A DNA stretch of 64,000 bases from Leucobacter sp. cx-42 (GCF_014529985.1 NZ_JACVMU010000007.1:124001-188000), one strand, 5' to 3'. Shown: positions 8,127 to 18,275, counted from the stretch's first letter. Program-made: numbers and translations. The notes: generated by a model from the sequence alone, not told the origin.

Positions 8127-9530
8127 TCAGAATGCGCCGCTGTTTACGGCCCAAACAATAATACCGCCAACGACTACGACCAGTCCGCCACCCGAGAGCG
8201 CAAGGATCATCGGAAGCTTGCTCTTCTCGCGTGTCGGAGCGGCTACCACAGGCGCCTCGCGAACGGTCTGCGCACTCACAGCGGCGCGCGCGGAGACCGG
8301 AGCGACACCGTGGTCTGCCGTTGCGTTGAGGGAGTCTTCAACCACCTCAGCAACAAACGGATCGTACTCAGCCGAGTGCTGCAGCGACGCGTGCGTACCA
8401 GTTTCGCCGAGCGACTTCGGAAGATGAATAGCTCCAGTGACGAAAAGTTCACCGGTCATACCCAACGGCCCGGTCAGCGAGTCGGTTGCCTCGGGGTGTG
8501 AAGGAAGGATGAGCGCCGAAGTGTTGCTTGGGCTCGCCGCGCCCTCCTGCGCCACGGCGCGGGAGATAAGCGACTCGAAGTCTCCCTGAGCCGCAGCAGC
8601 ACCACCGACACGTGATGCGGGATCGTCAATGACGGGATGCCACTCCTCCGGCGGGCGAATATCAGGGAAGGTATACGCCGGTGCATCATCTGATGCAGGC
8701 GATTCCTCCTCGACAGCCTCTTCGCCAACTACCGGCGCGACTGCGGTGACGGGAAGTTCATCAGCCTCAACCGAGGCTTCGACCTGCTCAGCGTCACTTG
8801 AGTCTTCAGGTACCTCAATGTCAGCTTCAGCTTCTGTCTCTGCCTCAGCTGCGTCTTCAAGGTCAGAAGCCTCAGCATTTGCAGACTCAGCTTCGGCAGA
8901 CTCGGCCTCGTCAGACTTCTTGCCACGACGCCACAGCGAACCAAAGCCACGCTTTGACTTTGCTTCCTGCTCGCTGCCGTCAGACTCTTCAGTGCCGTCA
9001 GCCGTGTCTGCGCTGTCTACCGGAGCCGCGTCTTCACCCGCATCAGCAGCCTCAGCGCTGGGCTCTTCGGCCAGCTTCAGCTCCTCGAAGGTGTACGGTG
9101 CAGTCTCCGGGAATGCAGTGTCGTCAATCGCCGGGACCTCGGCGAAAAGATCCGCAGCGCCCGGCGCGACAATCTCAGCCTCGGGCTCAACGTCGCCAGA
9201 TTCGACAGCTTCTACCGACTCAACTGCGGGCGCAAGCACCTCTGCAGCGAAGTTCTCAGAAGCAACTTCTTCCTGCAATGCAGCAACAGCCTCTTCACGG
9301 AGCTGTCGCATCTCGCGACGCGAACGCGGCGTGCCGTCCTCGTGGACAGGCGAAATTTCGATTGCTTCGAGGACTACCTCTGGGATCGACGCCGTGATCG
9401 GCGCCGGTTCCTCTACGGTCTCCTCAACCGGCTCAACCGGCTGCTCATTTGCGGCACTATCGTGTGCGCGCTCCGCTTCTTCGCGGGCACGCAGCTCGCG
9501 ACGCGTTAACGGTCGTTCCTGCTCACTCAT
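8127..9530 (-). CDS. Acidic, low-complexity protein with a C-terminal membrane anchor, unknown function
   Basis: 467 residues from ATG 9530, which overlaps the nadD stop by 4 bases; a longer frame to 9638 would run into nadD and is rejected. The N-terminus carries two similar basic segments ([13 protein letters not shown] and [13 protein letters not shown]). A long Glu/Ala/Asp/Ser-rich stretch broken by a basic patch ([14 protein letters not shown]) follows. A more ordered region has [20 protein letters not shown] and [14 protein letters not shown], and the last ~25 residues form one membrane helix. Topology suggests a cytoplasmic body and a tail anchor. Function unknown; its place between nadD and rsfS suggests a lineage-conserved gene. 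Confidence 0.8.
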   Translation of the reverse strand: MSEQERPLTRRELRAREEAERAHDSAANEQPVEPVEETVEEPAPITASIPEVVLEAIEISPVHEDGTPRSRREMRQLREEAVAALQEEVASENFAAEVLAPAVESVEAVESGDVEPEAEIVAPGAADLFAEVPAIDDTAFPETAPYTFEELKLAEEPSAEAADAGEDAAPVDSADTADGTEESDGSEQEAKSKRGFGSLWRRGKKSDEAESAEAESANAEASDLEDAAEAETEAEADIEVPEDSSDAEQVEASVEADELPVTAVAPVVGEEAVEEESPASDDAPAYTFPDIRPPEEWHPVIDDPASRVGGAAAAQGDFESLISRAVAQEGAASPSNTSALILPSHPEATDSLTGPLGMTGELFVTGAIHLPKSLGETGTHASLQHSAEYDPFVAEVVEDSLNATADHGVAPVSARAAVSAQTVREAPVVAAPTREKSKLPMILALSGGGLVVVVGGIIVWAVNSGAF

Positions 9531-10126
9531 GATTCCAATGCTCCCTCGGCGTATAGCCCATGCTTTGCAATGTACTGCACGACGCCGTCTGGCACGAGGT
9601 ACCACACGGGAAAACCTCGTCCAACACGCTCTCGGCAATCCGTCGATGAGATCGCAAGCGCTGGAATCTCCAGAGTACTTACGTTTTCATGGGAGAGCCC
9701 AGACAGTTCAAGTTCATGGCCGGGGCGAGTCACCGCAATAAAATGCGAGAGGCCCCAGAGGCGGTCTACGTCTTTCCAGCCGACGATCTGTTTGATGGCG
9801 TCGGCGCCCGTGATGAAGAAGAGTTCTGCATCGGGCATCTGCTCCCGGAGGTCCGCGAGCGTGTCGACCGTGTAGGTGGGGCCGAGTCGATCAATATCAA
9901 CTCGGCTCACCTTAAAGCGCGGGTTCGAGGCGGTCGCGATTACCGTCATCAAATAACGGTGCTCCCCCTCGGAAACGTTACTCTTTTGCCACGGCCGACC
10001 GGTCGGCACGAAAATGACCTCATCGAGGTCAAAACTCTGTGCCACCTCACTGGCTGCGACGAGGTGGCCGTGGTGAATGGGATCGAATGTTCCACCCATC
10101 ACCCCGACCCTGCGTCGGTTAGCCAC
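9527..10126 (-). CDS. nadD: Nicotinate-nucleotide adenylyltransferase
   Basis: 199 residues. It transfers AMP from ATP to nicotinate mononucleotide in NAD synthesis. The nucleotidyltransferase motif [11 protein letters not shown] is at residues 11-21, and the C-terminal [10 protein letters not shown] matches the family's ISST-x-[IC]R signature. The stop overlaps the start of the acidic membrane-protein gene (ATGA), and a 69-residue membrane-protein gene ends 2 bases upstream, so the three form one operon. Confidence 0.96.
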   Translation of the reverse strand: MANRRRVGVMGGTFDPIHHGHLVAASEVAQSFDLDEVIFVPTGRPWQKSNVSEGEHRYLMTVIATASNPRFKVSRVDIDRLGPTYTVDTLADLREQMPDAELFFITGADAIKQIVGWKDVDRLWGLSHFIAVTRPGHELELSGLSHENVSTLEIPALAISSTDCRERVGRGFPVWYLVPDGVVQYIAKHGLYAEGALES

Positions 10127-10128
10127 GA

Positions 10129-10338
10129 TTAGTGCTGCGACTCGCCGCCGTGCTCACGTGCGTATGCCTCTGCCTTCTCCGAGTGACGGTTTGCAACGTC
10201 ACGGAAGGAGAACACAACGAGACCCATTACGGCGAAGAGAGCGCCGACGATAATGCCGTAGGCAACCGCCGGAATCGGCAGTTCGTTCACAATGTGCGCG
10301 CCCTCAGAGGCTGCGAGAACGGTTGCTGCAAGTGACAT
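10129..10338 (-). CDS. Small single-pass membrane protein, unknown function
   Basis: 69 residues: a short N-terminal region, one hydrophobic helix ([20 protein letters not shown]), then a charged soluble tail ending HGGESQH. It lies between proA and nadD, 2 bases from nadD. Small proteins of this kind occur at this place in related actinobacteria, which supports a real gene, but no function is known. Confidence 0.75.
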   Translation of the reverse strand: MSLAATVLAASEGAHIVNELPIPAVAYGIIVGALFAVMGLVVFSFRDVANRHSEKAEAYAREHGGESQH

Positions 10339-10399
10339 GAAAACCCCTTGTGTGGAAACTCAAGAAACAGATGTTCAAATATAAGTGTAGCGGTTGCCG

Positions 10400-11653
10400 C
10401 TAGCGGATCTGGCCAGCGCCGCGCACGAGCCACTTCGTGCTCGTCAGCTCGGGCAGTCCCATCGGGCCGCGTGCGTGCATCTTCTGGGTCGAAATTCCGA
10501 CCTCCGCGCCGAAGCCAAACTCGCCGCCGTCAGTGAAGCGAGAAGAGGCATTGACCATGACGACCGCAGCGTCGATCTCTGCGAGGAATCGATCCGCACT
10601 CGCGATATCGCTCGTCACAATAACCTCGGTGTGACGGGTCGAGTAACGCTCAATGTGCTCGATTGCTTCGTCCAGCGAGTCGACCACGCGAACGCCCATC
10701 GTGAGGCTGTGATGCTCGGTCTCCCAGGTCGCATCGTCAGCCGCGGTGACAACGTCGTTCGCAGCAATTGCGCGATCGTCGCCGAGCAGGCTGACGCCGC
10801 TCTCTGCGAGCGAGGAGAGGATCCGCGGAAGCATACGCTCAGCAGCGTCACGGTGCACCAGCAGCGTCTCAGCAGCGTTGCAAACGCTCGGGCGGTGAGT
10901 CTTCGCATTGCGCACAATTTCCACGGCCATGTCTTCGTCAGCGGACGCGTCAACATAGACGTGCACGACACCCGCTCCGGTTTCGATGACGGGGACAGTG
11001 GACTCCTGCACAACGGTCGAAATGAGGCCTGCGCTACCGCGCGGGATTAGCACGTCAATGAAGCCACGGGCTCGCATGAGGCGGTTCGCGCCCTCGCGGC
11101 CGAATTCATCGATGGTCTGAACCACGTCGCCGTCGAGTCCCGATGCCGTAATTGCCTGCTGAATGAGGCGCACGAGAACTTCGTTGGAGGATGCGGCGGC
11201 GGATCCGCCACGCAGCACTGCGCCGTTCCCGCTCTTGAGCGCGATTGCGGCAATATCAACCGTGACGTTCGGGCGCGCCTCGTAAATCGCGCCGACGACG
11301 CCAAACGGGACGCGGACCTGCGAAATGCGGATACCGTTCGCGAGGGTACTGCCGCGTACGATCTCACCAACGGGGTCCGGGAGCGCGATGATCTCGCGCA
11401 CAGCTGCGGCGAGACCCTTCAAGCGGTCTTCGTCGAGACGGAGGCGGTCGAGGAGGCCATCGCCGATGCCCTGCTCGCGTCCACGGTCGAGATCTTTGGT
11501 GTTCTCTGCCACGATCTCTGGGATGTTCGTCTCAATGGTCTGTGCAATCGCTTCTAGAGCGCGATTCTTCTCATCGGTGGTCGCGGTACCGAGACGGCGC
11601 GACGCGGTCTTTGCACGCTGCAAGCGTGCGAGAAACAGATCTGAGGTAGCCAT
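10400..11653 (-). CDS. proA: Glutamate-5-semialdehyde dehydrogenase (gamma-glutamyl phosphate reductase)
   Basis: 417 residues; the second step of proline synthesis, reducing gamma-glutamyl phosphate with NADPH. An aldehyde-dehydrogenase-type fold with active-site Cys in SVCNAAETLLVH; the C-terminal LTSTKWLVRG is also typical of ProA. The start is taken at ATG 11653 rather than the GTG at 11659: TAGACT (11660-11665) lies six bases upstream, a leaderless arrangement. It may therefore have its own promoter although proB is 64 bases upstream. Confidence 0.95.
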   Translation of the reverse strand: MATSDLFLARLQRAKTASRRLGTATTDEKNRALEAIAQTIETNIPEIVAENTKDLDRGREQGIGDGLLDRLRLDEDRLKGLAAAVREIIALPDPVGEIVRGSTLANGIRISQVRVPFGVVGAIYEARPNVTVDIAAIALKSGNGAVLRGGSAAASSNEVLVRLIQQAITASGLDGDVVQTIDEFGREGANRLMRARGFIDVLIPRGSAGLISTVVQESTVPVIETGAGVVHVYVDASADEDMAVEIVRNAKTHRPSVCNAAETLLVHRDAAERMLPRILSSLAESGVSLLGDDRAIAANDVVTAADDATWETEHHSLTMGVRVVDSLDEAIEHIERYSTRHTEVIVTSDIASADRFLAEIDAAVVMVNASSRFTDGGEFGFGAEVGISTQKMHARGPMGLPELTSTKWLVRGAGQIR

Positions 11654-11717
11654 GACCACAGTCTAGGACACAGATGTGTCGGTCACAGCTACCTCAGAGC
11701 TATAGATTGCCTACGAG

Positions 11718-12500
11718 TTAGGCGGATGCGGGCCGGGCGTCGAACCAGGTTCCGCGATCCGCGCCCTCAAGCACGGAATCAAACAGGCGCGCCTCGGTCA
11801 ACAGCACCTCGGCGCCAGCGTCAGCAGCGAGGCGAGCGGCCTGCACCTTGGTCGCGGCACCGCCGGTGCCCCAACCTGAACGGCTCTCACCAATCTCGAT
11901 ACCTTCGAGCGGATCACGGAAACCAACGCGCGGAATACGCTTGGCGCCGGGATTCTCGGGCGGTGCGGTGTACAGCGCGTCTACATCAGAGAGCAGCACG
12001 AGCAGATCGGCACCAATGAGGCGTGCGACAAGCGCCGCAAGCCGATCGTTGTCGCCGAAGCGGATCTCGTGGGTTGCGACCGTATCGTTCTCGTTGATGA
12101 TCGGGAGAATGCCGAGCTCAAGCAGACGCTCGAGCGCACGCTTCGCGTTGCCGCGGTGCGTCGGGTTCTCCATGTCGTTCGCGGTCAGGAGTACCTGACC
12201 GCCGACAATCTCGTGGCTCGTGAACGCACGCTGGTAGCGGTTGACCAGAACATTCTGACCAACCGCGGCAGCGGCCTGCTGAGTTGCGAGGTCGTCGGGA
12301 CGCTCGTCCAGCTTCAGGAACGGAACGCCGGTTGCGATCGCGCCGCTCGACACCAGCACAACCTGTGCTCCGGCAGCGTGCAGCTTCGCAAGCGAATCAA
12401 CGAGGAGTGGGATCTGTGCGGCGTTGTCGCCACTCACCGAGGAGGAGCCAACCTTTACGATGACTCGCTTCGCAGCAAAGAGCTTCTCGCTCAGATTCAC
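11718..12500 (-). CDS. proB: Glutamate 5-kinase
   Basis: 260 residues; phosphorylates glutamate in the first step of proline synthesis. The amino-acid-kinase fold is shown by IVKVGSSSV, VLVSSGAIATG, INENDTVAT and GTGGAATKVQAA. It is the short form, lacking the C-terminal PUA domain found in the E. coli enzyme. It starts with GTG that overlaps the obg stop (GTGA), so it is translationally coupled to obg. Confidence 0.95.
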   Translation of the reverse strand: MNLSEKLFAAKRVIVKVGSSSVSGDNAAQIPLLVDSLAKLHAAGAQVVLVSSGAIATGVPFLKLDERPDDLATQQAAAAVGQNVLVNRYQRAFTSHEIVGGQVLLTANDMENPTHRGNAKRALERLLELGILPIINENDTVATHEIRFGDNDRLAALVARLIGADLLVLLSDVDALYTAPPENPGAKRIPRVGFRDPLEGIEIGESRSGWGTGGAATKVQAARLAADAGAEVLLTEARLFDSVLEGADRGTWFDARPASA

Positions 12501-14017
12501 TCTTCTTCCTTCCAGAGTCCTGCCTCGCGCTCGCGCTCGAGCTCGGCACGTGCTTCTGCCTTCGCGTCCATCATCTTGTAGTAGTCAGCGCGACGCTCGT
12601 TGTTCGTACGGCGCGAATTTCGATCGATGCGATCATCAGAGCCACGAACGCCAACCTGCACCTCGGCAGCACTCGTAATCGAGGGCTCCCAATCGAAGAC
12701 GACGCCCGAACCTGGGCCAATCACGACGGTTGAGCCAGAGACTGCACCAGCCTTGACGAGCGCGTCCTCGAGGCCGGCCTTCTGCAGGCGGTCAGCGAGA
12801 TAGCCCACAGCCTCATCGTTTGCGAAGTCCGTCTGCTCAACCCAGCGCTCGGGGCGCTCACCGAGAATACGGAAGATCGTGCCGTGCGTGCCACCCTCAG
12901 TGCGAACCGTGAACGATGCTTGACGGCCGCCACGGCTGCGCTGCTTGGGCTCAAGCACGATGCGCTCGCGCACCTCTGCAGCCGCAGCGAGCTCAGCTGC
13001 GCGTGCTTCCTCGACGAGGCCAGCCAGCGCGAAGGAAAGCTCGCGCAGGCCTTCGTGGCTTGCAGTCGAGATCTCGAAGACACGGTAGCCCTGCTTCTCA
13101 AGGTCGCCTCGTACGAACTCCGCGAGCTCACGAGCCTCAGGGATGTCGATCTTATTGAGTGCGATCAGCTGGGGGCGCTCGTTGAGCGGCTTCTGGCCCT
13201 CAGGTACTGGGTACGCCTCAAGTTCTGCCTTGATGACCTCGAGGTCAGACAGCGGATCGCGTCCCGGCTCAAGCGTTGCGCAGTCAAGGACGTGCAGCAG
13301 CGCGCTGCAGCGCTCGACGTGACGGAGGAAATCAAGGCCAAGGCCCTTACCCTCACTCGCGCCCTCGATGAGACCGGGAACGTCTGCAACGGTGTACCGG
13401 TGCTCACCAGCAACAACCACACCGAGATTCGGGTGGAGCGTGGTGAACGGGTAGTCGGCAATCTTTGGCTTTGCCGCACTCATTGCGGCAATGAGGCTTG
13501 ACTTACCAGCGGACGGGTAGCCGACGAACGCAACGTCTGCGATCGTCTTCAGCTCAAGGGTGAGCGAGAGTGCCTTGCCCTTGGTCCCGAGCAGCGAGAA
13601 GCCTGGCGCCTTACGCTTCGGGCTCGCGAGCGCCCAGTTACCGAGGCCACCGATGCCACCACGAGCGGCGAGGAATCGCATGCCGGGCTCGGTGAAATCA
13701 GCGAGGGTCTCCCCCTTCGAGCTCTTGATCACCGTTCCGACAGGAACGCTCAGCGCAAGCTCTGTGCCGTTTGTGCCATCGCGGTAGTCGCCAGCACCAT
13801 ATCCACCGTTTTCAGACATGAGGTGTGGGCGTCGATGGAAATCGATCAGCGTCGTGCTCTGTGGGTCAGCAACGAAAACGATGTCACCACCGTTTCCGCC
13901 TGCGCCACCGTCTGGGCCAGCGAGAGGCTTAAACTTCTCACGCTTTACCGAGACACAGCCGTCGCCACCGCGTCCTGCCTGCAGGTGCACCTGCACCTGA
14001 TCAACGAACGTCACCAT
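12497..14017 (-). CDS. obg: GTPase ObgE/CgtA
   Basis: 506 residues. A Gly-rich Obg fold (about 1-158: GRGGDGCVSVKREKF, GGAGGNGGDI) is followed by a G domain with GYPSAGKSSL (G1), DVPGLIEGA (G3) and NKID (G4), then an OCT-type C-terminal domain and an acidic/basic tail. It acts in 50S assembly and stress control. It follows rplU–rpmA, as in most bacteria, but a terminator lies between; it overlaps proB by 4 bases. Confidence 0.96.
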   Translation of the reverse strand: MVTFVDQVQVHLQAGRGGDGCVSVKREKFKPLAGPDGGAGGNGGDIVFVADPQSTTLIDFHRRPHLMSENGGYGAGDYRDGTNGTELALSVPVGTVIKSSKGETLADFTEPGMRFLAARGGIGGLGNWALASPKRKAPGFSLLGTKGKALSLTLELKTIADVAFVGYPSAGKSSLIAAMSAAKPKIADYPFTTLHPNLGVVVAGEHRYTVADVPGLIEGASEGKGLGLDFLRHVERCSALLHVLDCATLEPGRDPLSDLEVIKAELEAYPVPEGQKPLNERPQLIALNKIDIPEARELAEFVRGDLEKQGYRVFEISTASHEGLRELSFALAGLVEEARAAELAAAAEVRERIVLEPKQRSRGGRQASFTVRTEGGTHGTIFRILGERPERWVEQTDFANDEAVGYLADRLQKAGLEDALVKAGAVSGSTVVIGPGSGVVFDWEPSITSAAEVQVGVRGSDDRIDRNSRRTNNERRADYYKMMDAKAEARAELEREREAGLWKEEE

Positions 14018-14077
14018 GACTTTTCCACCCTCTCACCTGCGGCCAATTACACCTCCAAGTGTATGGCCGTAAAACAA

Positions 14078-14105
14078 CAAGAGGCGAGCCGAAGCCCGCC
14101 TCTTG
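14078..14105 (-). terminator. Intrinsic terminator after rpmA
   Basis: On the minus strand a CAAGAGGCG stem with extra GGC/GCT pairing closes on a TTCG tetraloop and is followed by a T-rich run (TTGTTTTA). It ends the rplU–rpmA transcript before obg. Confidence 0.85.
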
Positions 14106-14120
14106 CGAAAACCCGCGAAC

Positions 14121-14375
14121 TTACGCTGCGGTGACGATGTTGACGACCTTGCGGCCGCCCTTTGCGCCGAATTCAACCTCGCCTGCAGCAAGTGCGAACA
14201 GCGTGTCATCCTTGCCACGGCCGACGTTTACGCCGGGGTGGAACTTGGTGCCACGCTGGCGAACGATGATTTCGCCTGCGTTCACGTCCTGGCCACCGAA
14301 GCGCTTCACGCCGAGGCGCTGTGCGTTCGAGTCGCGGCCGTTCTTGCTAGAGCCTACGCCCTTCTTTGATGCCAT
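14121..14375 (-). CDS. rpmA: 50S ribosomal protein L27
   Basis: 84 residues, normal length. The start [20 protein letters not shown] and [24 protein letters not shown] are diagnostic. No N-terminal cleavable extension of the Firmicutes type is present. It lies 34 bases after rplU in the same transcript. Confidence 0.98.
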   Translation of the reverse strand: MASKKGVGSSKNGRDSNAQRLGVKRFGGQDVNAGEIIVRQRGTKFHPGVNVGRGKDDTLFALAAGEVEFGAKGGRKVVNIVTAA

Positions 14376-14409
14376 GAGTCTCTACTCCTTAGGTAGCAGC
14401 CGAAGCTGG

Positions 14410-14718
14410 TTACTTGATGCCGGTGACCTTGAGGCGGGTCAGGTCCTGACGGTGACCCTGGCGGCTCTTGTAACCGGTCTTGTTCTTGTAGCGCTGAATG
14501 ACGATCTTCGGGCCGCGGAGGTCGCCGAGAACCTCAGCAGTAACCTTTACCTTTGCAAGCTTCGCTGCATCGGTGGTCACGGTCTCGCCGTCGACGAGGA
14601 GAACTGCGGGAAGCTGAACCTTACCCTTTGCGTCACCTGCCATACGGTTAACGGTGATGATCGAACCGATTTCGACCTTCTCCTGCCGGCCGCCTGCGCG
14701 CACAACTGCGTAAACCAC
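14410..14718 (-). CDS. rplU: 50S ribosomal protein L21
   Basis: 102 residues; starts with GTG behind AAAAGG. The [15 protein letters not shown] start, [24 protein letters not shown] and C-terminal TRLKVTGI mark L21. It is first in the rplU–rpmA operon with a strong promoter (14821-14850) and a leader of roughly 95 bases. Confidence 0.98.
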   Translation of the reverse strand: MVYAVVRAGGRQEKVEIGSIITVNRMAGDAKGKVQLPAVLLVDGETVTTDAAKLAKVKVTAEVLGDLRGPKIVIQRYKNKTGYKSRQGHRQDLTRLKVTGIK

Positions 14719-14820
14719 TTGTCACCCTTTTCCTAGGATCGTCTTTCTAAGTCAGTCGCAATTGGTCTGCAACCGAAACACTGTCGCCGATGCACATAAA
14801 AGCATCTAGCACAACGATCA

Positions 14821-14850
14821 ATATTAACTTGAACTTCTATTTTCGGTCAA
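14821..14850 (-). promoter_or_regulatory. rplU: Predicted promoter of rplU–rpmA
   Basis: On the minus strand TTGACC (14845-14850) and TAATAT (14821-14826) are separated by 18 bases, close to the vegetative sigma consensus. The expected transcript start is near 14814. Confidence 0.7.
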
Positions 14851-14866
14851 ATATGTGCCAGCGTGT

Positions 14867-14897
14867 CGAGCCTGGTGTCGACCAATCACCAGGCTCG
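14867..14897 (-). terminator. Hairpin after the RNase E/G gene
   Basis: A 10-bp perfect stem (CGAGCCTGGT and its complement) with an 11-base loop, 10 bases beyond the stop. No strong T-tract follows, so termination may be weak. Confidence 0.6.
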
Positions 14898-14906
14898 ATG
14901 GGACTG

Positions 14907-17405
14907 TTAGTCCCGCTCGGAAGCCTTTTCTTGCACGCGCACATCGAGCGCATCAAAAATGAGCTGCTGCGGATCTACCGCGACGTCTTTCGCCACCTGG
15001 GGTGCCGAGTCTTCCGTTGCCGAACCAGCGGACTGCGTCGCGCGATTCGCACGAGCCGATCCACCTGCCGGCTGCGAAGCCCGACGACGAGCTCGCGACG
15101 TTCCGACCGCGGGTGCGTCCGGAAGAGCGTCGAGAACGCTATCAAGCAGGTTCGCTGCAGGGCTCGGTTCAGCAGCTGCGGGTGCGGCGCCACCACGGCG
15201 GGCCTTCCCACTCACTACCTTGCCGCTCTTCTTTTCTTCTGCGACAGCTGGTTTCGATCCCGCATGCGCGGGTTCGTCAGCCGATGAAGCAGGAAGTGTC
15301 GAAGCGGCTACCTGAGCCAGCATGTTCTTAGCGCCATCGGTGATGGCGTGAGCCTTAGCGTCGGCTGCGACAGGCTGCGACTGGTTTTCACCCTGCGCAT
15401 TGCCGTTGTCGCTCTTGTTGCCGGCGTGAGTGTTCGTGTTGCCACCACCGCTGTTGTTGCGGTTTCGCTTCGATGAACGGGGTGCCTCGTTACGATGCTT
15501 CGAGACGGGATCGTGGTGCACCACAACGCCACGGCCCGCGCACACATCGCAGGGCTCGCTGAACGACTCGAGCAGGCCAAGGCCCAGCTTCTTACGAGTC
15601 ATCTGAACGAGACCAAGCGAGGTCACCTCAGCCACCTGATGCTTGGTGCGGTCGCGGCCGAGGCATTCAACAAGACGACGAAGCACGAGATCGCGGTTCG
15701 ACTCGAGGACCATGTCAATGAAGTCAATGACGATGATGCCACCGACATCGCGCAGCCGAAGCTGACGAACGATTTCCTCAGCAGCCTCAAGGTTGTTCTT
15801 AGTGACGGTCTCTTCGAGGTTGCCACCAGAGCCAACGAACTTGCCCGTGTTGACGTCGACAACGGTCATTGCCTCAGTGCGGTCAATGACGAGCGAGCCA
15901 CCCGATGGCAGCCAGACCTTTCGGTCGAGCGCCTTCGCGATCTGCTCCGTCACGCGGAACTTATCAAAGACATCACGCTCACCCTCGTAGCGCTCGACGC
16001 GCTGCAGCAGATCGGGAGCAACCTGCTCGAGGTAGTTCGAGATCGTCGCGTGCGTATCGTTGCCCGAAATCACCATGCGCTGGAAATCTTCATTAAAGAC
16101 GTCACGCACAATCTTGATGAGCATGTCCGGCTCTGAGTGCAGCAGTGCGGGACCGCCACCCTTCGCCATGCGTGCCTGGATGTGCTCCCACTGACGTGCA
16201 AGATGCTGAACGTCGCGAGTGAGCTGCTCTTCGGTCGCACCTTCGGCAGCCGTGCGCACGATGACGCCAGCGCCGCTCGGGAGGACTTCCTTGAGGATCT
16301 TCTTCAGGCGTGCACGCTCGGTATCGGGCAGTTTGCGGGAGATGCCGTTCATCGCGCCGCCGGGGACATACACGAGGAAGCGACCGGGAAGCGAAATTTG
16401 GCTGGTCAGGCGTGCACCCTTGTGCCCCACCGGGTCCTTCGTGACCTGCACGAGCACACGATCGCCGGGCTTCAGTGCATTCTCGATCTTGCGAGCGGTG
16501 TTTCCACCTTCGAACTCAGACCAGTCAACTTCGCCTGAGTAAAGCACCGCGTTGCGGCCGCGCCCAATATCAACGAATGCTGCTTCCATGCTCGGGAGCA
16601 CGTTCTGCACACGACCGATGTACACGTTGCCGATCAGTGAGTTCTCGCTCGAACGAGCAACGTAGTGCTCAACCAGAACGCTGTCTTCAAGTACGCCGAT
16701 CTGAATGCGGTCAGCAGAGCTGCGCACGATCATTTCGCGGTCGACTGCCTCGCGGCGAGCAAGGAATTCCGACTCGGTAATGACTGTGCGACGACGACCT
16801 GCGTCACGCCCATCACGACGACGCTGCTTCTTAGCCTCGAGTCGAGTTGAGCCCTTCACGCGCTGCGGCTCGGTCACCACCGGAGCCGACTGGCGACGCT
16901 GGGGCTCAGCCTCAGGCGCCGCCTGAGGTGCAGCAGAACGACGCTCACGACGCTCACGACGTGCGGGCTGCTCAGCCTCGCGATCATGCTGACGAAGCGC
17001 CTGATGCTGCTCTTCAAAGATGTCATCGAGCTGACGGAAGTTACCACGACGGGGGCGCGGATCAATCGGCGGAACGTCAGGAGCAAGGAAGATCAGCCGC
17101 GTGGTCGCACGGAACTGCTCTTCTGGCGAGAGCGCAGCGAGGGGTAGTACGAGCGGCAGGCCGTCGGAACCCTTCACAACCTCGGGCTCTGCGGGCTTTG
17201 CTTCTTCCGCCTTAACCTCTTCGGCGACAACCTCAGCGGCAGCGTCGGGCTTCTCAGCTTCGTCAGCGGTCGTCTCAGTCACAGCTGCATTCGCTGCTTC
17301 GGCGGGCGCGTCAGCCACGGCCACCTCGACAACTTCGACAGTTTCTACGGATTCTTCTCCCGATCCGCCCACTTCTGGGGTCTCGGTAATCTTGTTCGTC
17401 ACCAT
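14907..17405 (-). CDS. rne: Ribonuclease E/G
   Basis: 832 residues from ATG 17405, preceded by GGAGA; the frame is open to 17564 but that extension is not protein-like. Residues 1 to about 190 are acidic and low-complexity. An S1 domain follows near 235-295, then the RNase E/G catalytic core (VDVNTGKFVGSGG, GGIIVIDFIDM with the metal-binding Asp residues). A CxxC Zn-link (CDVCAGRG) lies near residue 620, and the tail is disordered, Asn/Ala-rich. It is an endoribonuclease for rRNA processing and mRNA decay. The layout with the core flanked by two low-complexity arms is the actinobacterial one. The gap to the divergent VKOR gene is about 250 bases, so a long 5' leader is possible. Confidence 0.95.
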   Translation of the reverse strand: MVTNKITETPEVGGSGEESVETVEVVEVAVADAPAEAANAAVTETTADEAEKPDAAAEVVAEEVKAEEAKPAEPEVVKGSDGLPLVLPLAALSPEEQFRATTRLIFLAPDVPPIDPRPRRGNFRQLDDIFEEQHQALRQHDREAEQPARRERRERRSAAPQAAPEAEPQRRQSAPVVTEPQRVKGSTRLEAKKQRRRDGRDAGRRRTVITESEFLARREAVDREMIVRSSADRIQIGVLEDSVLVEHYVARSSENSLIGNVYIGRVQNVLPSMEAAFVDIGRGRNAVLYSGEVDWSEFEGGNTARKIENALKPGDRVLVQVTKDPVGHKGARLTSQISLPGRFLVYVPGGAMNGISRKLPDTERARLKKILKEVLPSGAGVIVRTAAEGATEEQLTRDVQHLARQWEHIQARMAKGGGPALLHSEPDMLIKIVRDVFNEDFQRMVISGNDTHATISNYLEQVAPDLLQRVERYEGERDVFDKFRVTEQIAKALDRKVWLPSGGSLVIDRTEAMTVVDVNTGKFVGSGGNLEETVTKNNLEAAEEIVRQLRLRDVGGIIVIDFIDMVLESNRDLVLRRLVECLGRDRTKHQVAEVTSLGLVQMTRKKLGLGLLESFSEPCDVCAGRGVVVHHDPVSKHRNEAPRSSKRNRNNSGGGNTNTHAGNKSDNGNAQGENQSQPVAADAKAHAITDGAKNMLAQVAASTLPASSADEPAHAGSKPAVAEEKKSGKVVSGKARRGGAAPAAAEPSPAANLLDSVLDALPDAPAVGTSRARRRASQPAGGSARANRATQSAGSATEDSAPQVAKDVAVDPQQLIFDALDVRVQEKASERD

Positions 17406-17618
17406 TCCTGGTGCTCTCCATTCACTGCCCCAAATACGGGATCTGGAGCAAAAACTCTTGGCGCAATGCGCCTTAACAACTCGTACTCTTCCGCGTACCG
17501 GCAGACCGTCGCCCTGTGCGACTGGCCTCGCTTTCCGGCGGTGCAAGACTCTTGTGGGTAACACGACTATGCGTTGCCACAGCTTCCATTATTACATGCG
17601 ACTTGCGACATAGCCTCG

Positions 17619-17647
17619 TCTGACGTTCAGTGTCGTGGGTTTAGAAT
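17619..17647 (+). promoter_or_regulatory. Predicted promoter of the VKOR-family gene
   Basis: CTGACG near 17620 and TAGAAT at 17642-17647 are spaced 16 bases apart. TAGAAT ends six bases before the ATG, so the transcript should begin at or beside the start codon. Confidence 0.65.
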
Positions 17648-17653
17648 CGGGGC

Positions 17654-18262
17654 ATGACTGAGGTGACGCAGACCCCAACCCGTTCCCGCGTGTTCCCGAT
17701 TGCGACAATCGTGCTCGGATTCATCGGGCTTTTCGCGGCTTTCGAGCTCATCACCGAGTACATCAAGAAGATCAAAGAGCCGGGATACATCCCGAACTGT
17801 AACGTAAGCGTGCTGGTCACCTGTGGCCCAAACATGGACTCTTGGCAGGGTTCCATCTTTGGCTTCAGTAACACAATCATCGGCATCGGTGCATTCATGG
17901 CTCCGATCATCGTCGGTGTCGCATTGCTCGCAGGTGCCCGGTTTGCGAACTGGTTCTGGGCCCTCTACCGCATCGGCCTCGCGCTCGGCCTCGTGTTTGT
18001 CGGCTGGCTCGCATACCAGAGCATCTACAGCCTCGGCACCCTGTGCCCGTGGTGCATGGTGGTGTGGTCGGTCACGATCCCGCTCTTCTGGACCACACTG
18101 TTCCAGCCCGAGGCTGCGGGCTACGTGAACGTTTCCGACCAGACCAAGCAGCGCTTCGTCAACATGCGCTCATGGGTGTGGGTAGCGATCGTACTCTGCT
18201 TCGTCGTTATTGCGGCAGCAGCTCAGTTCCGTCTTGATTGGTTCGCTGAGTTCACGCGTTAA
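17654..18262 (+). CDS. Vitamin K epoxide reductase (VKOR) family membrane protein
   Basis: 202 residues with several membrane helices. The active-site pair is C131-P-W-C134, and a second cysteine pair lies at residues 49 and 57 in the first extracytoplasmic loop, the usual VKOR arrangement. In actinobacteria such proteins reoxidise the DsbA-like oxidase that forms disulfides in exported proteins, passing electrons to quinone. No DsbA partner lies beside it. It is divergent from the RNase E/G gene. Confidence 0.93.
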   Translation: MTEVTQTPTRSRVFPIATIVLGFIGLFAAFELITEYIKKIKEPGYIPNCNVSVLVTCGPNMDSWQGSIFGFSNTIIGIGAFMAPIIVGVALLAGARFANWFWALYRIGLALGLVFVGWLAYQSIYSLGTLCPWCMVVWSVTIPLFWTTLFQPEAAGYVNVSDQTKQRFVNMRSWVWVAIVLCFVVIAAAAQFRLDWFAEFTR

Positions 18263-18275
18263 TCACCGCAACACC

